46,772 bases of DNA, from NCBI GenBank assembly GCA_964422555.1, contig CAYRBR010000005.1, forward strand, positions 1 through 46,772, read 5' to 3'. Positions 41,506 to 46,772 of this stretch are shown here, one piece after another; the stretch's first letter is position 1; each line of letters starts with the position of its first letter. Source of the stretch: JAGLCW01 sp964422555 (GTDB lineage: Bacteria > Caldisericota > Caldisericia > UBA6126). Under the pieces are notes generated by a model. It was not told where the DNA came from. It saw nothing but the letters and a program-made list of their open reading frames with translations, and did no database searches. The position numbers and the translations under genes were made by a program.

Positions 41506-42627
41506 ATGGAACAAACTAAACGAACTCCTTTATACGAGGAGCACAAAGAACTAGGTGCTAATTTAGTACCATTTGCAGGATTTACTATGCCCATTGCTTA
41601 CACAAGCATGATTAATGAACATTTAGCAGTTCGTGATCATGCAGGTTTATTTGATGTATCTCATATGGGTGAAATTACTATTGAAGGAAAAGACGCTCTT
41701 GCCTTCACCGATTATTTGATTACCAATCGTATTTCCAATGCAGAAAACGGAGATATTAAATATTCTGCTATGCTGTATCATAATGGTGGGGAAGTAGATG
41801 ACCTATTGGCCTACAAAGTAGATGATACTCATGTACTCCTGGTAGTAAACGCTTCCAATATTGAGAAAGACTATCAGCATATTCTACAAATTAAAGAAGA
41901 AAGATCAGACTTGGAATGCGTAATTCAAAACATTTCTGATGAATGGGGTCAGGTGGCTTTTCAGGGTCCATATGCGGAAGACATCCTACAGAAAATTACA
42001 AAAGAAGACCTTTCTAAACTTCGCGTTTTTACTTTCCAGAACATGTCTATTGCAGGTGTTCCATGTACAATATCCCGTACAGGATATACTGGTGAAGATG
42101 GCTTCGAGATTCTTGCCAAAGGCGATTCCATTAAAACAGTATGGAATGCTATCCTTAAAGTTGGGACACCGGAAGGAGTACTACCCTGTGGGTTAGCATC
42201 CCGAGATACTCTACGCTTTGAAGCATGTCTTTGGCTATATGGCAATGATATCGACCAAACAACCAATCCGATAGAAGCAGGCCAGGGTTTTGCCGTTAAA
42301 CTAGCAAAAGAGTTTGTTGGAAAAGATGTTTGTAAAGAAACAAAAGAGAATGGTCCTGCGCGAAAACTAGTTGCACTTGAAATTGAAGGAAAAATGATTC
42401 CTCGACATGGATATCCGATTCTTTCTGAAAGTAAAGATATTGGACAAATCACCTCCGGGAGTTTCTGTCCAAAACTACAAAAAGTATGTGCATTAGGATA
42501 CGTTCCAAAAGAGCTATCAAAGAGTGGGAACATACTTGAAATCAAGATTCGTAATAAAACTGTACCTGCCACTGTTGTGAAAAAACCATTTTACAAAGGG
42601 ACATCTGGTAGAGCAGATCGTCGATAA
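41506..42627 (+). CDS. gcvT: Aminomethyltransferase (glycine cleavage system T protein)
   Basis: 373 residues. Family blocks: MPIAYTSMINEHLAVRDHAG, LFDVSHMGEI, SRTGYTGEDGFEI, the folate-side GLASRDTLRFEACLWLYGND, and RHGYPIL near the C-terminus. GcvT transfers the aminomethyl carbon of glycine to tetrahydrofolate in the cytoplasm. No gcvH, gcvPA/PB or lpd lies in the window. Its place ahead of a folate operon fits one-carbon metabolism. It starts six bases after the transketolase gene and has no strong Shine-Dalgarno, so coupling is likely. Confidence 0.93.
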   Translation: MEQTKRTPLYEEHKELGANLVPFAGFTMPIAYTSMINEHLAVRDHAGLFDVSHMGEITIEGKDALAFTDYLITNRISNAENGDIKYSAMLYHNGGEVDDLLAYKVDDTHVLLVVNASNIEKDYQHILQIKEERSDLECVIQNISDEWGQVAFQGPYAEDILQKITKEDLSKLRVFTFQNMSIAGVPCTISRTGYTGEDGFEILAKGDSIKTVWNAILKVGTPEGVLPCGLASRDTLRFEACLWLYGNDIDQTTNPIEAGQGFAVKLAKEFVGKDVCKETKENGPARKLVALEIEGKMIPRHGYPILSESKDIGQITSGSFCPKLQKVCALGYVPKELSKSGNILEIKIRNKTVPATVVKKPFYKGTSGRADRR

Positions 42628-42637
42628 GGAGAATATA

Positions 42638-43834
42638 ATGCAGATTTCTGAAAGAACAAAACATGCAAAAGCCGAAGGAGCATTTGAAGTCTTAGCAAAA
42701 GCACAAGACATTGAACGAAAAACAGGTAAAAAAGTTGTCCATATGGAAATTGGGGAACCTGATTTTCCAACCCCAAAAGGTATTATTGAAGCCTGTAAAA
42801 AGGCATTGGACGACGGAAAAACTCATTATACTCCAGCTGGGGGTATTCCTGAATTTAGAGCTGCTGTTGCAAAGCACCTACAGAAGACCCGAGGAGTTGA
42901 TGTTGATCCGGCAAATGTTCTTATTACCTCTGGAGGTAAACTTCTTATATATTCTACTTGTGTTACCTTTTTAGAACCTGGGGATGAATGCATTGTACCC
43001 GATCCAGGTTACCCCCCTTATCAGTCAGCCGTTGGTTTAGCAGGTGGTATATCCGTCCCTCTTCCTTTAACAGAAGAAAATGGATACCAACTTACTGCCG
43101 AAGAACTTGAAAAAAGAATTACTCCAAAAACAAAACTTATTATCATTAACACCCCTCAGAATCCAACAGGTGGAGTTTTATCCAAAACAGAATTAGAAAA
43201 AATTGCAGAAGTTGTTAAAAAGACAAATGCAATTGTTTTTTCTGATGAAATATATTCCGATCTTATTTACTCTGAACAAGACAAACACTTTTCTATTGCC
43301 AGTATTCCAGGTATGCTAGAAAGAACTGTATTAATGGATGGAATGTCAAAAACTTATTCCATGACTGGGTGGAGATTAGGTTATGCTGCAGTTCCTGCAA
43401 AATTTTACAATGCAATGAAAAAAATTGTTAACAACACTGTTTCTTGTTGTCCTGCATTTACACAAATTGCCGGAATTGAAGCTCTAGAAGGAAACAATCC
43501 AGAAGTACATCATATGTGGGAACAATTTAAAGAGCGATGTAATTTAATCTATACACTTGTAAACGATATTCCTGGCATGAGTATGATTAAACCAAAAGGT
43601 GCATTCTATGCCTTTGTCAATGTTAAGCCTATCCTAGACAAATACAATCTTACTTCTGCTGATTTAGCCGAAATTTTCTTACAGAAAGCGCATGTCGCAT
43701 GCTTAAGTGGGAGCATTTTCGGTTCTCAAGGTGATTCGTATATCCGTTTCTCCTATGCGACCTCCAAAGAAGATATCCAAACAGGAATGGAAAGTATTAA
43801 AAAACTGGTTGAAGCAGACTATCCTACTGAATGA
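42638..43834 (+). CDS. Class I/II PLP aminotransferase (aspartate-aminotransferase-like)
   Basis: 398 residues. PLP residues of fold-type I subgroup I-gamma are present: N175 in NTPQNPTGG, D203 and Y206 in FSDEIYSD, the Schiff-base lysine K238 in GMSKTYSMTGWR, and an Arg in the C-terminal SYIRFSYA. Substrate (aspartate, alanine, aromatic or LL-diaminopimelate) cannot be told from motifs. AAGGAGA precedes the ATG. The stop overlaps the ATG of the next gene by four bases, so it is coupled to the pterin/folate genes. Confidence 0.88.
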   Translation: MQISERTKHAKAEGAFEVLAKAQDIERKTGKKVVHMEIGEPDFPTPKGIIEACKKALDDGKTHYTPAGGIPEFRAAVAKHLQKTRGVDVDPANVLITSGGKLLIYSTCVTFLEPGDECIVPDPGYPPYQSAVGLAGGISVPLPLTEENGYQLTAEELEKRITPKTKLIIINTPQNPTGGVLSKTELEKIAEVVKKTNAIVFSDEIYSDLIYSEQDKHFSIASIPGMLERTVLMDGMSKTYSMTGWRLGYAAVPAKFYNAMKKIVNNTVSCCPAFTQIAGIEALEGNNPEVHHMWEQFKERCNLIYTLVNDIPGMSMIKPKGAFYAFVNVKPILDKYNLTSADLAEIFLQKAHVACLSGSIFGSQGDSYIRFSYATSKEDIQTGMESIKKLVEADYPTE

Positions 43835-44211
43835 TTGTAAAAAAAGATTTTCACTTTGATGCTGCACACCAACTGACAAACTATTATGGAAAATGCGAAG
43901 CATTGCACGGACACCGGTATGGTTTATCTGTTAGTGTAAAAGGCTCAAAGAATCCTGAAACAGGAATGGTGATTGATTTCTGCAAGTTGAAAGAGATTGT
44001 CACTAATTCTGTTCTTACAAAACTAGACCATAGTTTTTTAAATGACTATATCGAAAATCCCTCTGCAGAAAATATTGCAGAGTGGATTTTCGATCGTTTA
44101 AGCCCAATTTTAAAAACTGAAACATGCTTTTTGTGGAAAATTACTGTTTCTGAAACCCCAACTAGCCATGTAGAAATAACAAAAGAAGATTATGAGAGAC
44201 ATACAAAGTGA
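43831..44211 (+). CDS. 6-pyruvoyltetrahydropterin synthase homologue, probably PTPS-III (FolB bypass)
   Basis: 126 residues. Zinc ligands H13, H26 and H28 and the D66/H67 and E108 catalytic positions are present. The active-site motif is KCEALHGH: the catalytic Cys (C22) is accompanied by Glu (E23), where E. coli QueD has Gly. PTPS-III proteins with Glu replacing or accompanying Cys make 6-hydroxymethyl-dihydropterin directly from dihydroneopterin triphosphate and can replace FolB. The next genes are folE2, folP and folK, with no folB between, which fits. A plain queuosine QueD role is the alternative; no queC/queE/queF is nearby. The start overlaps the aminotransferase stop (ATGA). Confidence 0.8.
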   Translation: MIVKKDFHFDAAHQLTNYYGKCEALHGHRYGLSVSVKGSKNPETGMVIDFCKLKEIVTNSVLTKLDHSFLNDYIENPSAENIAEWIFDRLSPILKTETCFLWKITVSETPTSHVEITKEDYERHTK

Positions 44212-44971
44212 ATTTGACAACCGAGAAGTAAAACTTGATCGAGTTGGGGTACACGGAGTACGGTATCCTATTTCAATTGCTGACAAAAATGGTTTACAAC
44301 AATCAACAACAGGACTAGTTAGTTTGTGTGTTGACTTACCCCAACACTTTCGTGGCACTCACATGAGTCGGTTCATAGAAATCTTGAATGTACACCGAGA
44401 TACAATTGCCATCTTATCACTGGAAGGGATTTTACAGGACACAAAGCAATCCCTTAACGCTGAGACTGCCCACATAGAAATTGAGTTTCCTTTTTTTATC
44501 AACAAAGAAGCCCCTGTTTCTAAAATTAAGAGTTTTTTATCTTATGATTGTAAATTCAGTGCATCAAAAGGTACTTCATTTGACTTTGTCATGCAAGTAA
44601 ACGTCCCCATTCAATTGCTATGTCCCTGCTCCAAGGAGATATCCGCTTATGGGGCTCACAATCAAAGAGGAGTAGCCTCGGTATCTATCAGAATGAAACA
44701 TGGACATTCAAATCTTGTTTGGATTGAAGACATTATTTCCATCTGTGAGGAGGCAGCTTCATCCCCTGTTTATTCCTTGCTTAAGAGAAAAGATGAGAAA
44801 TTTATCACAGAATATGCATATGATCACCCTCGCTTCGTTGAAGATGTAGTTCGGAACATCTATCTTCCTTTAGACAAAGATAATAGAATTTCATGGTTTT
44901 CCATTCACGTTATCAGCAACGAAAGTATTCACAACCACAATGCATATGCAAAAGCTGAAAAACACAAGTGA
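44192..44971 (+). CDS. folE2: GTP cyclohydrolase FolE2 (type IB)
   Basis: 259 residues. FolE2 signatures: MRDIQSEFDNR start, VGVHGVRYP, HMSRF, and the active-site PCSKEISAYGAHNQR with C146. It makes 7,8-dihydroneopterin triphosphate from GTP, the first step of folate synthesis, and tolerates metals other than zinc. It overlaps the PTPS-like gene by 20 bases, and folP overlaps its end, so the steps are encoded in tight order. The start at 44192 is preferred because the conserved MxDxQ block begins there. Confidence 0.93.
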   Translation: MRDIQSEFDNREVKLDRVGVHGVRYPISIADKNGLQQSTTGLVSLCVDLPQHFRGTHMSRFIEILNVHRDTIAILSLEGILQDTKQSLNAETAHIEIEFPFFINKEAPVSKIKSFLSYDCKFSASKGTSFDFVMQVNVPIQLLCPCSKEISAYGAHNQRGVASVSIRMKHGHSNLVWIEDIISICEEAASSPVYSLLKRKDEKFITEYAYDHPRFVEDVVRNIYLPLDKDNRISWFSIHVISNESIHNHNAYAKAEKHK

Positions 44972-46128
44972 CTTCCATGCTACGTGTAGTCAATCCCAGT
45001 GAAACGAATTCAACCTTAAAAGCGATCGGATGTTCTCCCGAAAGCATTCCCATTTTTGAAGAAAAAGAAAAAACCTACCTGGTACATGCTACCAATATTG
45101 ATTACCGCGAAGCCACTATTTTGAAGCAAACTTTTCTAAGCAAAGGAGGAGACGTAGCTGTTCACAAAAATGTTCTTGATCACACAATAGAAAATTCTTC
45201 CGTGCTGTATATTGGAACCAAAAAGATATACAAACAAGTTCTGCTTGAATTAAAAAAACAACCCTACTTTAACCTCCCGTCTCTCTCAAGACAGTTAGAA
45301 ACTTTTTTACACGTAGTATGGAAAAAAGAAGAATCCTTTCTCCCCGCTATCATGGGAATTGTTAATGTAACACCCGATTCTTTTTCAGATGGAAATCAAT
45401 TCACTTCAATTCAATCTATTCTGGAACTTTGTAGAACCCATATTGCAAACGGAGCTTCCATTTTAGATATCGGAGGAGAATCCAGTCGACCAGGATCAGA
45501 CTCTGTTAGTCTTGAAGAAGAATTAAATAGAGTACATAAACCACTGCTTGCAATTCGAAATGAGTTTCCTTTTATCCAGTTATCAATTGACACTATGAAA
45601 CCAAAGGTTGCGGAAACTGCTCTTGATCTAGGAGTGAATATAGTAAATTGTATACATGTTACTCCCTCCATGCTTGAAGTAGTAGCAAGATATCCCGAAA
45701 GCCACTTGGTTATCATGCACATGAAGGGAACTCCCAAAACGATGCAAAATAACACACATTACCGCTCCATTTTGCATGACATTCATTCGTACTTTGAAAA
45801 TATTCTCTTACAGACATCTCAATTCTCAATTTCTCAGGAAAGAGTTATTCTTGATCCCGGTATCGGTTTTGGGAAAACCCCTGAACAAAACATATATATC
45901 ATGAATAACCTCAGTAGCTTTTTTGATTTGAACTGTCGCTTATTAGTAGGTCATTCCCGAAAGAGTTTCTTTGGGAAACTTCTTTCTTGTCCTGTTGAAG
46001 AAAGAGATCTTCCCACAGCAGTTCTCTCAACCATCCTCTGTAATAATGGAGTTGACATACTTCGGGTACATAATGTGAAAAGCACTACAGTGGCTCTTGC
46101 TACGCAGAATATGTTGAAACAGAGTTAA
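44968..46128 (+). CDS. folP: Dihydropteroate synthase with N-terminal extension
   Basis: 386 residues if the GTG at 44968 is the start; an ATG at 44977 would give 383. Residues about 126-386 are the TIM-barrel synthase: MGIVNVTPDSFSDG, DIGGESSRPG, DPGIGFGKT and LVGHSRKSF. It joins hydroxymethyl-dihydropterin pyrophosphate to p-aminobenzoate. The first 125 residues are a separate alpha/beta region (LKQTFLSKGGDVAVHK) seen in a subset of FolP proteins, role unclear. Its start codon overlaps the folE2 stop, and folK follows after 12 bases. Confidence 0.92.
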   Translation: MTSMLRVVNPSETNSTLKAIGCSPESIPIFEEKEKTYLVHATNIDYREATILKQTFLSKGGDVAVHKNVLDHTIENSSVLYIGTKKIYKQVLLELKKQPYFNLPSLSRQLETFLHVVWKKEESFLPAIMGIVNVTPDSFSDGNQFTSIQSILELCRTHIANGASILDIGGESSRPGSDSVSLEEELNRVHKPLLAIRNEFPFIQLSIDTMKPKVAETALDLGVNIVNCIHVTPSMLEVVARYPESHLVIMHMKGTPKTMQNNTHYRSILHDIHSYFENILLQTSQFSISQERVILDPGIGFGKTPEQNIYIMNNLSSFFDLNCRLLVGHSRKSFFGKLLSCPVEERDLPTAVLSTILCNNGVDILRVHNVKSTTVALATQNMLKQS

Positions 46129-46140
46129 TTTTGTCTAGTT

Positions 46141-46623
46141 ATGAATAAAGTTGTATTCGCTTTGGGAAGTAACCAAAGTAATCGGATTCAAATGCTAAAA
46201 AAGGCAATTGTCGAACTTTCCGATGCTGGATACCCGCCAGTTTCTCAATCTAGTATTATTGAAACTCTACCCTATGGAGTTAAAAATCAATCTTGTTTCT
46301 TAAACATGGTGATTCTAACATATACCTTCGAGAATAATCCATTAAAAACACTACAAACCATTAAGCATATCGAAAAAAAATTGGGACGAAAACAAACGTA
46401 TCGTTGGGGACCAAGAACCATTGACATTGATATTATATTTTGGAATCGTGACATCTTTCAGTCACCAGAATTAACAATACCCCACACGGATTTGCAGAAT
46501 AGAGATTTTGTTTTACTACCGCTGTTAGAAGTCATACCCAATTATGTGCATCCTTTGTTAAAAACAAACATTTACACGCTTTGGAACGTTTACAAAGAAA
46601 AAAAACATGTTACTATAAAATAA
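46141..46623 (+). CDS. folK: 2-amino-4-hydroxy-6-hydroxymethyldihydropteridine pyrophosphokinase
   Basis: 160 residues, normal length. HPPK signatures: VFALGSNQSNR at the start, then LGRKQTYRWGPRTIDIDIIFW and IPHTDLQNRDFVLLPLLE. It pyrophosphorylates hydroxymethyl-dihydropterin for FolP. It completes a PTPS-like/folE2/folP/folK series in pathway-related order. No clear Shine-Dalgarno lies before the ATG; translation is probably coupled to folP, which ends 12 bases earlier. Confidence 0.93.
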   Translation: MNKVVFALGSNQSNRIQMLKKAIVELSDAGYPPVSQSSIIETLPYGVKNQSCFLNMVILTYTFENNPLKTLQTIKHIEKKLGRKQTYRWGPRTIDIDIIFWNRDIFQSPELTIPHTDLQNRDFVLLPLLEVIPNYVHPLLKTNIYTLWNVYKEKKHVTIK

Positions 46624-46641
46624 ACTACTCAGGAGGAGCTT

Positions 46642-46772
46642 ATGAATTGGGCTAATTGGACAAAAGTATTTGCTTCTATTTGGTTAATTCTATTTTCAAT
46701 CCACATTACAAACTTCTGGTCTCTTCACCCTGTCACTCTGATAGTAATGTCGGCTATTGTTTTTATTTCGGC
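46642..46772 (+). CDS. Start of a membrane protein, cut by the window edge
   Basis: An ATG at 46642 has AGGAGG seven bases upstream and opens a frame to the end of the window: MNWANWTKVFASIWLILFSI and on, with two hydrophobic segments visible in 43 residues. No family can be named from this. It follows folK by 18 bases on the same strand and may be in the same operon. Confidence 0.6.
   Translation, partial: MNWANWTKVFASIWLILFSIHITNFWSLHPVTLIVMSAIVFIS

Noticed and set aside
41961..42572. 203-residue open frame antisense to gcvT
   Set aside because: It lies wholly inside gcvT, has no ribosome binding site or recognisable domain, and gcvT is conserved throughout.
43831..44211. Plain QueD (queuosine) annotation
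   Set aside because: The motif has Glu beside Cys and the neighbours are folate genes, with no other queuosine gene visible; PTPS-III fits better.
1..46772. CRISPR array, insertion sequence or prophage
   Set aside because: No regularly spaced repeats, transposase, integrase or phage structural genes were seen when reading through the window.

Overview
The window is a contiguous, A+T-rich, gene-dense bacterial chromosome segment. It has short intergenic gaps, many start/stop overlaps and good AGGAGG-type ribosome binding sites. It has two N-filled assembly gaps (20209-20270 and 21736-21745). The gene content fits an anaerobic fermentative bacterium: a membrane pyrophosphatase, an ATP-PEP carboxykinase, a 2[4Fe-4S] ferredoxin, an AmrS-type radical SAM enzyme, three M42 aminopeptidases and an ornithine-racemase-like enzyme. 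Three exported or membrane proteins carry copper-amine-oxidase-N-like (stalk) domains, common in Firmicutes/Clostridia and some deep-branching phyla. I cannot name the species. No phage, IS element or CRISPR array was seen.

Layout. 1-5058 (minus): SIMPL protein, guaA, a TPR/CofE-like fusion, recO and pckA (cut by the window edge) form one operon; guaA has a hairpin over its ribosome binding site. 5167-6511 (plus): two tandem TrkA/Ktr-type NAD-binding proteins. 6521-7627 (minus): a degenerate receiver/histidine-kinase protein. 7664-13880 (plus): amrS, a secreted beta-propeller/stalk protein and three M42 peptidases, closed by a strong terminator. 13931-15862 (plus): a YihY-type membrane protein and an Orr-like racemase.

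15857-26321 (minus) is the most distinctive region. tRNA-Val, tRNA-Thr, a 1058-residue kinase-pseudokinase receptor, TadZ, TadA, TadB, TadC with a large extracellular extension, a prepilin peptidase, two TadE-like pseudopilins and a DUF192-Flp pilin fusion appear to form one Tad pilus transcription unit reading from the tRNA promoter. A TadG-like protein and a substrate-binding lipoprotein (37715-40491, minus) are a satellite of it.

26407-32416 (plus): membrane pyrophosphatase, a divergent phosphofructokinase, the transketolase C-half and ligA, closed by a bidirectional terminator. 32498-37335 (minus): an active M23 peptidase, a degenerate M23 homologue, bactofilin and a large secreted PQQ-propeller/stalk protein, probably a cell-envelope or shape module. 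37469-37648: ferredoxin. 40601-46772 (plus): the transketolase N-half, gcvT, an aminotransferase, and a folate operon (PTPS-like, folE2, folP, folK) without folB. The PTPS protein has Cys plus Glu in its active-site motif, so it probably replaces FolB (PTPS-III).
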